Positions 41,557 to 50,523 of a DNA stretch of 64,000 nucleotides are shown one piece after another; position 1 is the first letter of the stretch; each line of letters starts with the position of its first letter. The notes under the pieces are model-generated. The model worked only from the letters and a program-made list of their open reading frames with translations. It was not told the origin of the DNA and did no database searches. The stretch is from CBDBON01 sp965208395. Its GTDB lineage: Bacteria; Chloroflexota; Dehalococcoidia; Lucifugimonadales; CBDBON01. The DNA is taken from positions 186,001-250,000 of the forward strand of contig CBDBON010000001.1 of assembly GCA_965208395.1 (NCBI GenBank). The letters are read 5' to 3'. The position numbers and the translations under genes are program-made.

Positions 41557-41952
41557 TTGACCAGCGAGCACTACTACTACGCCACCGGAAGACGCAAGAC
41601 GTCCGTCGCCAGGGTCAGGCTGTACATGGACAGCGGCCCGACCGTCGTGAACGGTGTCCCGATGGAGGATGCCTTTCCCTGGGACTCGTGGCAACGTATC
41701 GTGACCGAGCCCTTCCGTATCGTGCAGGGCTCCGGTCAGTTCAGAGTCGTCGCCAAGGTGACGGGCGGCGGTGTGGTCAGCCAGGCGGGAGCCCTCAGGC
41801 ATGGCATCGCGCGGGCCCTAGTCGAGGCTGATCCCGAGCTCAGGCGTCCCCTCAAGCAGGCTGGGCTGCTCACGCGGGACGCGAGAGAGAAAGAGCGCAA
41901 GAAATACGGCCTCAAGCGAGCCCGCAAGGCCAAGCAGTACACCAAACGCTAA
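41557..41952 (+). CDS. rpsI: 30S ribosomal protein S9
   Basis: 131 residues from TTG 41557. YYATGRRKTSVARVRLYMDS, VTGGGVVSQAGALRHGIARA and the ending RERKKYGLKRARKAKQYTKR, whose last residues contact P-site tRNA, identify uS9. It is the last gene of the super-operon and converges with the ACIII operon. Confidence 0.97.
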   Translation: MTSEHYYYATGRRKTSVARVRLYMDSGPTVVNGVPMEDAFPWDSWQRIVTEPFRIVQGSGQFRVVAKVTGGGVVSQAGALRHGIARALVEADPELRRPLKQAGLLTRDAREKERKKYGLKRARKAKQYTKR

Positions 41953-41964
41953 CCTTCAGTGGAC

Positions 41965-42036
41965 GCGGGCGGAGCCCGCATGGGATAGATGGGGGCTGGG
42001 CGAATAGGACCCCGGCCGCAGCGCGGACGCTATTCG
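41965..42036. terminator. Possible bidirectional terminator between rpsI and the ACIII operon
   Basis: A 6-bp stem (GCGGGC/GCCCGC, 41965-41979) and a larger one with arms CGAATAG (42001-42007) and CTATTCG (42030-42036) lie in the 92-base convergent gap. Neither has a clear T tract. Confidence 0.4.
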
Positions 42037-42044
42037 GCTCTTGT

Positions 42045-42722
42045 CTATCGCCCGACGTGGCTGCGTAGGAACTGGACCAGCGCCCAGCGCTCCTCCTCGC
42101 TGAGAAGAAGCCCAAACTCCGGCATGGGCGAAGTGGATCTGCGGTCGCGGATTCTCGCCGCGGCGCCCTGCCTCCCCCCGAGCGATATGTAGGCGAACAG
42201 GTCGCCGTCCGTCGCCGTCCGCGTGATGTCCTCCATCAGGTTAGCCGGCACCGGCCCTCTGAGTACGCCCTCATTCGTGGTGGGCCACATGTTCATGATA
42301 GGTCCGTCGCCCTGCAGTGCAGGACCGTGGCAGACCTGGCAGTTTATCGCATACAGGTGCTGGGCCTCCGCCTCGTCGTACGTCCGGGCCGTTGACTCGG
42401 GCATCTCCAGCGCGCTGTACTCCTCCAGCGACGTGTATCGTATCTCTCTGCCCGTGACCGGGACGGAGTCGGAGGGTGGCAGCAGCCTAGGCCCCTCCTG
42501 GGCCCTGTAGGAAGGTTGATAGTGCATCTCGGTGAACACCTGCACCGCGTTGCCGCCCGTCTCCGGGAAGGCGGGCAGCTTGAAGTTGATCGACTCCCCA
42601 ATCTCGGTGCGTCCCGTGTTGTTGTCGTAGCAGGCTGCCGCCAGCACCGCCAGCGTGGCGGCGGCAATGGCGAGCAATGCCCTGGACGCCATCCACCTAT
42701 TCGCTTTAGTTAGAGTCTTCAA
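42045..42722 (-). CDS. actE: ACIII monoheme cytochrome c lipoprotein (ActE-like)
   Basis: 225 residues. The signal peptide ends in a lipobox, LAAAC with Cys31, so the protein is anchored outside the membrane. The heme site is C128-Q-V-C131-H132, with a probable axial Met in the late SPMPEF segment. ActE-type cytochromes take electrons from the complex towards the acceptor. It is the last gene of the minus-strand operon, two bases after actD. Confidence 0.85.
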   Translation of the reverse strand: MKTLTKANRWMASRALLAIAAATLAVLAAACYDNNTGRTEIGESINFKLPAFPETGGNAVQVFTEMHYQPSYRAQEGPRLLPPSDSVPVTGREIRYTSLEEYSALEMPESTARTYDEAEAQHLYAINCQVCHGPALQGDGPIMNMWPTTNEGVLRGPVPANLMEDITRTATDGDLFAYISLGGRQGAAARIRDRRSTSPMPEFGLLLSEEERWALVQFLRSHVGR

Positions 42723-42724
42723 CC

Positions 42725-43237
42725 CTACTCCCAGCCGCGTGTGATGTCCTCTGCTCCGGCCTGTTTGAGTACCTCTTCGGCACGGCCTACCCGTTCCTCG
42801 TCGGTCGTCACGGCCACGCCGATGTAGCCCTCCGTTATCCTGGTATCGTACGCTCCCATGAAGATCCTCGGCAGCCTAGACTCTATGATCACGCCGATGA
42901 CTGTGAATATGATCGAGCCGAGCATCGTCCCCTCGTAGATGATGATCGCCATCGGCGGGATGCCCAGCACCGGCTTGCCCCCGGTGACCAGCGGATAGGC
43001 GAGCTGCGTACCGGTCGTAAGCAGCAGGCCGACGATGAATCCACACGCCGCGCCCATGAGGGGCCACCTGTACAGCTTGTGCACAGGCTCCTCCTCCCCG
43101 AACGTTCCCTCCGGGTAGGGCGTGCCGGTCAGCACCTCGTACTCTGCCGACGTGTAGCCCTCCTCCCTCAACGAGTCCATGGCGTCTGCCGCCACGTTCT
43201 CATCCGTGAAAAGGCCCAGAACGCTGCGATGTGACAT
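42725..43237 (-). CDS. actD: ACIII membrane subunit ActD (DUF3341)
   Basis: 170 residues. A short cytoplasmic N-domain (SVLGLFTDENVAADAMDSLR) precedes two transmembrane helices (around GAACGFIVGLLLTTG and GTMLGSIIFTVIGVII) and a C-terminal soluble part. This is the DUF3341 pattern of ActD. In solved ACIII structures ActD lies beside ActC and carries no cofactor. It is 12 bases after actC. Confidence 0.88.
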   Translation of the reverse strand: MSHRSVLGLFTDENVAADAMDSLREEGYTSAEYEVLTGTPYPEGTFGEEEPVHKLYRWPLMGAACGFIVGLLLTTGTQLAYPLVTGGKPVLGIPPMAIIIYEGTMLGSIIFTVIGVIIESRLPRIFMGAYDTRITEGYIGVAVTTDEERVGRAEEVLKQAGAEDITRGWE

Positions 43238-43249
43238 CGGAAAACCTCT

Positions 43250-44620
43250 TTACTCTCGGATGGACGCCGGGACGGTCCGACGTCCGATCTTGATCTCGTC
43301 CCGGACGACCATGCCCTCCTTGATGTCGAAGAGCGGGATCAGCGGGAAGACTTTGGCGAATATCAGCAGGCCCAAGGCCACGAACGCGAACGTCTCTGCC
43401 ACTATCAGTATCTCGATCAGGCTGGGATGATAGGTGCCCCAGTCGAACGTCATCGGCGTCTTCCGAGCCAGGCCGGGGATGATTATCAGGAAGCGTTCGA
43501 GCCACATCCCGATGTTCACCAGGACCGTCGTTATGAACATCCACTTGGCGCTGCGCCTGACGTTCTTGAAGAGCCACAGAGGGACCGGAATGAAGTACCC
43601 AGTGACCAGGAACACAATGAACAGGAACATGTAGGGCCACTGGAACACCTGCAGCTCCCTGAGCACGATCTCCGGATGCTCCAGCGTGAACAGGGCGAAG
43701 ACCCACTCGAGGAAGAAGAAGAAGAACCAGGTCGTCGCCACGACGATCAACAGCCGGCCTATGGCGTCGAAGTGGTCCGGACGGATGATCTTTCCCCAGT
43801 TCCACAGCCACACCATCAGGGCCATTATCATCGCGACCGCGGATACGCCCGAGTGGATGGCGCCGATTATGAAATAGGGTGCGAAGATGGTCGAGTGCCA
43901 GCCCTCCACGCCTATCGTCACGGCAAAGTCCCAGGAGACGATGCTGTGAACCGATACGAAGACCGGCAGTACCAGCGCCGAAAGCAGGATGCCGACCACC
44001 GCCTGCATCTTCCACTGCCGCGGCGTGCCTCTCCAGCCCAGGCACATCACGCCGTACACCTTGCTTACCAGACCGGTCGTCCGGTCACGGATTATCGCCA
44101 AGTCGGGCAGGAGCGCCACGAACACGAACAGCGTGCTCGCGATCAGGTAGGTCCCGACGGCGCTCGGGTCCCAGACGAACGGAGACCGGATGTTCGGCCA
44201 CACACCCCGCCCGAAGTCGTACGGGAAGACCCAGAAATCGCGCCACGGCCGGCCGACGTGGAACAGAGGCGTGTGCATCGCCGCCATCAGGGAGAAGACC
44301 GTCAGCACCTCCGCCGCGCGGGTCACCGGGCGCCGCCACTCCGCCTGCGTCAGCCGCAGGATCGCCGAGATCATGATCCCCGCGTGGCTGATGCCGATCC
44401 AGAAGACGAAGTTGGTCATGAAGAAGCCCCAGAAGACGGGGCGGTTCAGACCGGTAACGCCGATCCCCTTGTTGACCATGTAGCCGAAGGACCCCAGGCC
44501 GGTAAACACGACCAGAGTCAGGAATATGACGGCTCCCAGCCACCACTTGGGCATCCCCAAGATCCCGGCCAGGATGCTGTCGTTTATCTCCTTCTGTGTC
44601 AGGTCTACGTGTTCTTGCAT
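43250..44620 (-). CDS. actC: ACIII quinol-site membrane subunit ActC (NrfD family)
   Basis: 456 residues, about ten transmembrane helices. SVHSIVSWDFAVTIGVEGWH followed by STIFAPYFIIGAIHSG is the ActC version of the NrfD quinone-site helix, and WRDFWVFPYDF and the phenylalanine run in TTWFFFFFLEW are also visible. ActC carries the quinol-oxidation site of ACIII. It follows the second NrfD-like gene by five bases. Confidence 0.9.
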   Translation of the reverse strand: MQEHVDLTQKEINDSILAGILGMPKWWLGAVIFLTLVVFTGLGSFGYMVNKGIGVTGLNRPVFWGFFMTNFVFWIGISHAGIMISAILRLTQAEWRRPVTRAAEVLTVFSLMAAMHTPLFHVGRPWRDFWVFPYDFGRGVWPNIRSPFVWDPSAVGTYLIASTLFVFVALLPDLAIIRDRTTGLVSKVYGVMCLGWRGTPRQWKMQAVVGILLSALVLPVFVSVHSIVSWDFAVTIGVEGWHSTIFAPYFIIGAIHSGVSAVAMIMALMVWLWNWGKIIRPDHFDAIGRLLIVVATTWFFFFFLEWVFALFTLEHPEIVLRELQVFQWPYMFLFIVFLVTGYFIPVPLWLFKNVRRSAKWMFITTVLVNIGMWLERFLIIIPGLARKTPMTFDWGTYHPSLIEILIVAETFAFVALGLLIFAKVFPLIPLFDIKEGMVVRDEIKIGRRTVPASIRE

Positions 44621-44625
44621 TGCGT

Positions 44626-46011
44626 CTACTCGGGCTTGCCCAGCACGAGGACCTCCGTCCGGTGGAACGGCTTATGGAGCTTGTACATCAGGAGCTCCTT
44701 CTGCTCCCAGATGTTGATAACCGGGAATATGCGCGTGCCCAGCAGGTAGACGAGCACCGAACCCGATAGGGCGCCGACGACGATCAGCACGTCGGCGAGG
44801 TCCGGCATGATGGTCGCCGGGATCATGTCAATCGGAATCTCGTGCGCCTTCAGGTCGGTCGTTACCGAGTAACCTCCGACGTAGAGCCTGATGCGGTCCA
44901 GGAAGGTGCCTATCAGCACTCCGGCGGCGATCAGGGGCGGTCCCCACAGGCTCTTCCTCAGCGGGTTCCAGATCATCGTGAACAGCGGAACGACGAAGTT
45001 CAGGATGAAGGCCGCCATGAAGACCCACAGGTACGGACCTCTTATCAGCAGTTCGAGGACTGCCTGCTCGCTCGGCTTCTTCCCGTACCAAAGGACGTTG
45101 AAGCTCGAGAACCAGAACCAGAACCATAACAGGGAGAGCGCGAACAGCAGCTTGCCGAGCCCCCACATCTGGTCGAGAGTGATGTAGTCGGCATAGCCAC
45201 CGAATCGTCTGAGGAAGAACATCGTCAGCAGCATCGTCGCCACGCCGGCCTGCAGCGCGTTGGCGGCATGCGTCGCCGGGAAGAGAGCGTCGATCCATCC
45301 GGGCACCAGTGTCATCAGGAAGTCGACGCTGATCAGGAAGTGGACGAAGACCAGCATCATGAAGTAGAGCGCGCCCAGGATGCCCGTCCTGTGGTGGAGC
45401 ATGTTCCACTGCGCCGATGTCCCGTGCCAGCCCCGCGCCAGCCTTCTCGCCCAAAGCTGCCGCCAGCCGCTCGACCTGTCCCGTACGGCTGCCAGGTCCG
45501 GTAGGCACGACACCCACAGCATCGCGAGCCCGGTGACAACCAGGAAGAGTATCGCCGCCGAAGCCCAGATGTGTGGTGAATAGGACGGTACCTTGTCCCC
45601 GTCGAAGAACCAGAGAGTCCTCCGGCCGTCGCTCAGGTCCGGCAGGATCCACAGGAGCGGTATGAACAGCACCAGGTTGAACAGCCCGACCAGAGTCCAG
45701 ATCTCCGCCGCACGGGAGATGGGGCGGCGCCAGTGACCCTTGGCAAGCCTGGTGGCGATCGCCACCATCGGAGCCGCCTGGGCCGTGGTCAGGATGAATG
45801 CGAACACGGCGGCGTAGTATCCCCACACTGCCCGGTCGCCGATACCGTCGGACAGCCTCATGAAGAAGCCGACTATCCCCAGTATGAAGAGGACTCCGAA
45901 GAGCGCGACCGCTCTCTTGAAGAGGCTGCCGCTCTTCTCGTGACGCTGCAACAGGTCGCGGCCGACCTCGGCCCTCTCGGCCAGACGAGCCATATGTTCG
46001 CCGGTTGCCAT
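44626..46011 (-). CDS. actF: Second NrfD-like membrane subunit (ActF-like)
   Basis: 461 residues with about ten transmembrane helices. It is homologous in layout to ActC (the FVHFLISVDFLMTLVPGW helix corresponds to the quinone-site helix), but lacks the PYFxxGAIxSG sequence that follows in ActC. In ACIII the two NrfD-like subunits ActC and ActF pack together. Canonical operons put actF after actE; here it is upstream of actC. The name is inferred from homology and context. Confidence 0.75.
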   Translation of the reverse strand: MATGEHMARLAERAEVGRDLLQRHEKSGSLFKRAVALFGVLFILGIVGFFMRLSDGIGDRAVWGYYAAVFAFILTTAQAAPMVAIATRLAKGHWRRPISRAAEIWTLVGLFNLVLFIPLLWILPDLSDGRRTLWFFDGDKVPSYSPHIWASAAILFLVVTGLAMLWVSCLPDLAAVRDRSSGWRQLWARRLARGWHGTSAQWNMLHHRTGILGALYFMMLVFVHFLISVDFLMTLVPGWIDALFPATHAANALQAGVATMLLTMFFLRRFGGYADYITLDQMWGLGKLLFALSLLWFWFWFSSFNVLWYGKKPSEQAVLELLIRGPYLWVFMAAFILNFVVPLFTMIWNPLRKSLWGPPLIAAGVLIGTFLDRIRLYVGGYSVTTDLKAHEIPIDMIPATIMPDLADVLIVVGALSGSVLVYLLGTRIFPVINIWEQKELLMYKLHKPFHRTEVLVLGKPE

Positions 46012-46045
46012 CCTAACTACCGTTCACTCCAGCTCTGCCAAAGGG

Positions 46046-46780
46046 CTAGTGCGCCACGACCTCAGCATGCTCGTCCACCTTCTTCAGATAGACGACGCTC
46101 GGATGCGTTCCGAGACTCTCGAGCATGTGGTAGCCCCGTCCGTGGTCGCCCAGCTCCTTTTTCTTTATCTTCGACACTTTGCTGTCCGGGTCGTTGAAGT
46201 CTCCGAAGACCAGTGCGTCGGTGGGACAGGCGTTGACGCACGCCGGATTCGCCTCCCTCGCTCCGTCTTCCAGCACCCGTCCCTCTGCCTCTGCCTCCCT
46301 TGATGAGCGTCGGATACGCTGAACGCAGAAGGTACACTTCTCCATGATGCCCCGGCTGCGTACCGTCACATCCGGGTTGAGCTGGTTCGTCAGGCTCTCC
46401 GGCCACTCCGGTTCCCAGAAGTTGAAGAATCGCACCTGGTATGGGCAGCCGTTCGCGCAGAAGCGCGTGCCGATGCAGCGGTTGTACACCTGTACGTTGA
46501 GCCCTTCCGGGTTGTGATAGGTTGCGTAGACCGGGCACACGGGCTCGCAGGGCGCGTCCGCGCAGTGCTGACACAGGATCGGGATGAAGCGCGCCTTCAC
46601 GTCCGGGAACTCCCCCTCCCAGTAGCGTTCTATCCTGATCCACTGGATGGCCCTGCGCTGATTGAAATGCTCCTCTTCGTTGATGGGGATGTTGTTCTCC
46701 GACTGGCACGCTACGACGCAGGCCTGGCAACCGGTGCACCGGTCGGCGTCTATCGCCATCCCCCACTGCGTCTCGCCCAT
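46046..46780 (-). CDS. actB2: ACIII iron-sulfur subunit (ActB C-terminal part, split gene)
   Basis: 244 residues of the DMSO-reductase/Nrf ferredoxin type. Cys clusters: CTGCQACVVAC, CQHCADAPCEPVC, C-x-GTRFCANGC and CTFCVQR with a later CVNAC, enough for four clusters (three [4Fe-4S] plus one [3Fe-4S] in known ACIII). In many ACIII, ActB is a single fused protein; here this part is a separate gene, 67 bases after the large subunit. It conducts electrons between the quinol site and the cytochromes. Confidence 0.88.
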   Translation of the reverse strand: MGETQWGMAIDADRCTGCQACVVACQSENNIPINEEEHFNQRRAIQWIRIERYWEGEFPDVKARFIPILCQHCADAPCEPVCPVYATYHNPEGLNVQVYNRCIGTRFCANGCPYQVRFFNFWEPEWPESLTNQLNPDVTVRSRGIMEKCTFCVQRIRRSSREAEAEGRVLEDGAREANPACVNACPTDALVFGDFNDPDSKVSKIKKKELGDHGRGYHMLESLGTHPSVVYLKKVDEHAEVVAH

Positions 46781-46847
46781 CGCCTATAACTCCTTCGCCT
46801 CTCCCGCGTAAACGGGAGTCGCCAACTTGCTGCTCGTGCGCCGCCGC

Positions 46848-49127
46848 CTAGCTGTCCTCGGTCGCGATCTGGACTATCGCCTGAGCCTCGTCGCGCGGCG
46901 TGTCGGGCACTGTGTTCTCGAACTTGGGCAGCCTCACCCATCGCCCCGTCTTGGAGATGGAGACGCGAGTTGCAGCCCACGCCAATGACCCCGTCTGGCT
47001 GTCGGAGACCGGGGCCAGGATCGACATGATGTTCGCGCCCCTGTCCTTGGCATAGCGCCCGTTGTCCAGGTGCCCCTGTCCTACCGGGACCGAGACCACG
47101 CTGGGAGGCATGCCCGGATGCGGATAGGCTATCGCTTCCATACTGCCGTTGTCTGACGTCAGCCGCACCACGTCTCCCTCGGAGATGCCCATCTGATCGG
47201 CCTTCTTGGAGTTGATCTCGACCCATGTCTGCCACGTCGCGGTCGTGATCGGGTCTGGAGTCGCCTGCAGCCAGGGCAGGGACGCGCCGTCTCCGTCCCC
47301 CAGAGAGGTGGCGAAAGGCACCAGGTGGAAGCTGTTGGAACCCTCCGGGCCCGAGAACTGCGCTGCTGTCTCCGTCTCCGGAAGCACAGGCGGCCTCTGG
47401 CCCGTATCGGTTGACCTCGCCGACGTGTCCCACCATCCACCGCGTTGCAGCACCGAGTGCCAGAACGACCGGAAGTCCGATGCCCGGACCGAGCCCCGGC
47501 CCGTCTCGAACAGCTGTCTCGCTCCGGCTTCCAATATCTCCTTGAACGTCGCGCCCGGCAGGCCGAGATCCAGCTCCATGTGCTCCGCTACCGCCATCAG
47601 CGTGTCCGCGAAGTTCCTCGTACCGAGATGGACCTGCCTGCTCTCGAAGAAGGGCCGCACCACCGGCTGCTGGAATCCGACCGTCTGGTATCCAGGACCC
47701 GGGTTCGGCACGTCCGTCCCCCAGTCTTCCAGATAGTGATGGATGGGAAGGATCAGGTCAGACATGGCGGTCGTGTCGTCCATCATGCCGGAGAAGCTGA
47801 ATATGAACGGCACGTTGAACGACGCCCGCCTGAAGCCTGTGGCCTCGGGCAGGCCGTGCCACGGGTCAGCTCCGTGGACCATCAGCACCTGAACGCCGCC
47901 CTCGTTCATCTCTTGGACCAGCCGCCTCCAGTCGTCGAAAGATGAGGCCGACCGGGGCGCCGGGACTTCCTCCAACGGGGACTCCGGGTTGAAGAGCACC
48001 CCTCCGGGTCGTCCGACGTTGCCGACCAGATGGTTCAGCGAGTATATGGCCGACAGATTGAAGAGACCGTTCGTATGAGCGCCGGCAGATCCGCCTCCGA
48101 TGGCGAGTGCAGCGTCGCTCTCGGCGAAGTCGTGTGCGATCTTCCGTATCCTGTCCGCCGTCGTCTCAGCCGTGGCGGCATCTGAGATGCGCGCGGCTAC
48201 CAGATTGGGCGCGAAAGCGTCCAGCCGGGCGTTGCTCCCGCCGGTCGTCACCGGAGCCACGCCGTCGCTCCAGCCTTCTGAAACCATGACCTGGGCGATG
48301 CTGAGCGCCAGAAGACCCTCCGCGCCCGGCTTCACGTAGAACCACTCGTCGGCATTGGCGGCCGTCATCGAGAAGCGGGAGTCTACGTGGACCAGCTTGC
48401 CTCTAGCGCGTTCCCCCTGCCGGAACTCGCCATAGCCGCGGGCGTACCGCACCGGCGAGACCCACGTGTTAAGGAAGTCTGCCCCGAAAGAGAGTACGTA
48501 AGAGGCGTTCTCAATGTCGAAGTCGGGCATCGCAGACTGACCGAAGACGCCCATTATCGCCGCCTGAAGCGTCGTCTGCTCCAGCGACTCGTACGACATT
48601 CGCCGCCCCCCGAACTTGGAGGCGAACCTGTCCGCGACCATGCCGGCATGCCCGCCCATAGGCTTCGTCGCCAGCACCATCGCCGACTGGCTGTTCGAGT
48701 CCTTTAGGTTCTGAAGCTGGAAGGCGAGTCTGCCGATCGCGTCCGTCCAGCTTATCTCCTCGAACTCGCCCGAGCCGCGGGCCCCGAGCCGCACCAACGG
48801 GCCCCTGATCCTGTCGGGATGATAGAGCCCCTGCAGAGACGCCTCGCAGCGTGCGCTGTGGGCTCCCCGGTTGATCGGGTAGTCTACGTTGCCTTCGATC
48901 TTCCTGGCACGGCCCTCCATCACCCGGACGACCAGGCCCTCCGGCGTCGGACACTGGCGGCAGACCGTCGCATACCAGTTGTCCAGTCCGGTAACAAGGT
49001 CCTCCGGCATCTGAACCGGCGACTCCACCAGGAGCTCCGTCTCAGGAACGCCGCACGCCTGGAAGACTACCGCTCCTGTGGCGGCGCCTCCCACGACGGT
49101 CAAGAACTTGCGTCTCGTGATCGCCAT
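46848..49127 (-). CDS. actB1: ACIII large subunit (ActB N-terminal, molybdopterin-oxidoreductase-like)
   Basis: 759 residues. There is a twin-arginine signal (TRRKFLTVVGG), then a molybdopterin-oxidoreductase fold: a short CRQCP motif without the full Cys set, GRARKIEGNVDYPIN, then dinucleotide-domain-like regions. In known ACIII this subunit has lost the molybdenum cofactor and has a structural or electron-wire role; I infer the same here because the catalytic Cys/SeCys/Ser environment is not apparent. It is placed between the pentaheme cytochrome and the iron-sulfur subunit, as in other act operons. Confidence 0.87.
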   Translation of the reverse strand: MAITRRKFLTVVGGAATGAVVFQACGVPETELLVESPVQMPEDLVTGLDNWYATVCRQCPTPEGLVVRVMEGRARKIEGNVDYPINRGAHSARCEASLQGLYHPDRIRGPLVRLGARGSGEFEEISWTDAIGRLAFQLQNLKDSNSQSAMVLATKPMGGHAGMVADRFASKFGGRRMSYESLEQTTLQAAIMGVFGQSAMPDFDIENASYVLSFGADFLNTWVSPVRYARGYGEFRQGERARGKLVHVDSRFSMTAANADEWFYVKPGAEGLLALSIAQVMVSEGWSDGVAPVTTGGSNARLDAFAPNLVAARISDAATAETTADRIRKIAHDFAESDAALAIGGGSAGAHTNGLFNLSAIYSLNHLVGNVGRPGGVLFNPESPLEEVPAPRSASSFDDWRRLVQEMNEGGVQVLMVHGADPWHGLPEATGFRRASFNVPFIFSFSGMMDDTTAMSDLILPIHHYLEDWGTDVPNPGPGYQTVGFQQPVVRPFFESRQVHLGTRNFADTLMAVAEHMELDLGLPGATFKEILEAGARQLFETGRGSVRASDFRSFWHSVLQRGGWWDTSARSTDTGQRPPVLPETETAAQFSGPEGSNSFHLVPFATSLGDGDGASLPWLQATPDPITTATWQTWVEINSKKADQMGISEGDVVRLTSDNGSMEAIAYPHPGMPPSVVSVPVGQGHLDNGRYAKDRGANIMSILAPVSDSQTGSLAWAATRVSISKTGRWVRLPKFENTVPDTPRDEAQAIVQIATEDS

Positions 49128-49147
49128 CTAGTTGACGGCTCCCATGG

Positions 49148-49846
49148 CTAGTAGTGGCATGTCGTGCAGTCGGTAGGCGCGACGTTATCGCGGTGGCAGT
49201 CGACGCAGTCGCTCATCTTGAGCGGGCGGACCTGCTTGACCTTCACCATGTCGCCCACGTCACCGTGGCAGATGGTACAGGTCTGGGAAGCCGCTATGTC
49301 AAGCGTCTGTCCTACCTTGACGCCCGGCTGGATCTGCCTGGCCTCATTCAACCGTATCTCGCTCGCCGTATCCGACACCTCCGACACGACGGTCCTCGTC
49401 CCCGAGAATCTCCTCACGTGCGCCTCGTGAACGAAGTGCACGTGGTCCGGCACTCTGTGTACGCGCACCCAGTCGATGCCGCGCTCCGCGTCATAGATGT
49501 CGCGCAGCTCCTCCACCTCTTCGAGCCCCTCACCGACGACCTCGTGGCAGGACATGCACAGAGCGACGGCCGGAATGGTCGCGGCGGCTCCCTTGGTCAC
49601 GTTCCGGTGGCAGAAGGTGCAGTCGAGCCCAAGCTCCTGCACATGGACAGTGTGGGGGAAGGCGATTGGCTGCGTGGGCCCTTCGTCGTATCCAAAGACG
49701 ACCGGTCGGCCCAACCATGCGGAGACAAAGAAGGTGATTACGAAAACCGTGCCGATCAAGCCGGCCAGTCCCAACGTTCCGAGCAGCCCGAGCACGATCA
49801 GCCGTCGCCCGGTCGGCCTTGAATACTGGAAATCTCCTGGAATCAA
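49148..49846 (-). CDS. actA: ACIII pentaheme cytochrome c (ActA)
   Basis: 232 residues. An N-terminal membrane anchor (residues 14-45) precedes five CxxCH heme sites at C76-H80, C97-H101, C190-H194, C214-H218 and C227-H231. Five hemes is the number expected of ActA, which relays electrons from the iron-sulfur subunit. It is 20 bases before the large subunit gene and 29 after a small membrane protein. Confidence 0.9.
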   Translation of the reverse strand: MIPGDFQYSRPTGRRLIVLGLLGTLGLAGLIGTVFVITFFVSAWLGRPVVFGYDEGPTQPIAFPHTVHVQELGLDCTFCHRNVTKGAAATIPAVALCMSCHEVVGEGLEEVEELRDIYDAERGIDWVRVHRVPDHVHFVHEAHVRRFSGTRTVVSEVSDTASEIRLNEARQIQPGVKVGQTLDIAASQTCTICHGDVGDMVKVKQVRPLKMSDCVDCHRDNVAPTDCTTCHY

Positions 49847-49875
49847 GCTCGGCTATCCATATATCCGCGGTCGGG

Positions 49876-50166
49876 CTATATCCAATAGTTGGGCCAAAAA
49901 TCCCTGAGAACGCCGGCTAAATCCACCACCCTGTAGACGAAGAAGATGGCCAGTGCGAAGGAGAGGGTGGCCAGGGCATAGAAGACGGGACGGGCCCGCT
50001 GCCAGGACTCCGGGATGTGCCGCGATGCCACCAATGACGGGATCAGGTTGTGCCCCAGCAGCATGTTGGCGGCGAAGAGGACGACGAACAGTGCGACCGC
50101 CCAGAGGCTGGTCAGCATCTTGCCGATCTCGCTCCACTGAGAGCTGCCTAGTGCTGCGGGATCCAC
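49876..50166 (-). CDS. Small two-helix membrane protein at the head of the ACIII operon
   Basis: 96 residues with two hydrophobic helices (around SLWAVALFVVLFAANMLLG and FYALATLSFALAIFFVYRVV). No cofactor motif. It is the first gene after the operon promoter and could be an accessory ACIII subunit (ActG-like small subunits exist in Chloroflexota) or an assembly factor. Identity is unproven. Confidence 0.7.
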   Translation of the reverse strand: MDPAALGSSQWSEIGKMLTSLWAVALFVVLFAANMLLGHNLIPSLVASRHIPESWQRARPVFYALATLSFALAIFFVYRVVDLAGVLRDFWPNYWI

Positions 50167-50523
50167 CTGCCATCCTTACCGGCGCTCCGTTCCCCTGCAG
50201 TCCGTGTCTTCCACGGGGCCATGCGGCCCTCTACAGCGCACACTCCGGGCTGCGTAGACGTGGGCGTGGAGGCGTCGAAAATCTGGTGAAAATTATCACA
50301 GTGCTCTCTCTGGTGTCAAGCAAAATCAAGCCTGTGACCATCGCTGCTCACACCACAGCCGGCTACTCTTCCGGGAGTGAGATTGAAAGCTCGCCCAGCG
50401 GGGGTGTCGCTGTCGATATCGAATTCGAGATCCCTCGGCAGTACCGCTCGGCTCCGGTGTTGTGATACAAAGACCGGGTAGCCCTCGCCCAGGCAACGAC
50501 TTCCGTCCAGGAGGGACCCGACT
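50167..50523. other. Divergent intergenic region between the ACIII operon and the catabolic operon
   Basis: 357 bases. It contains the minus-strand promoter at 50292-50319 and a good ribosome-binding site AGGAGGG at 50509-50515 for the plus-strand gene. Otherwise no gene, hairpin or recognisable riboswitch was seen. Confidence 0.6.
50292..50319 (-). promoter_or_regulatory. Sigma-70 promoter of the ACIII operon
   Basis: On the minus strand TTGACA (50314-50319) and GATAAT (50292-50297) are separated by 16 bases, about 125 bases ahead of the first gene. Confidence 0.65.

Noticed and set aside
43427..44749. 440-residue plus-strand open frame opposite actC
   Set aside because: Composition is His/Arg/Asp-rich and it is opposite a clear NrfD-family gene.
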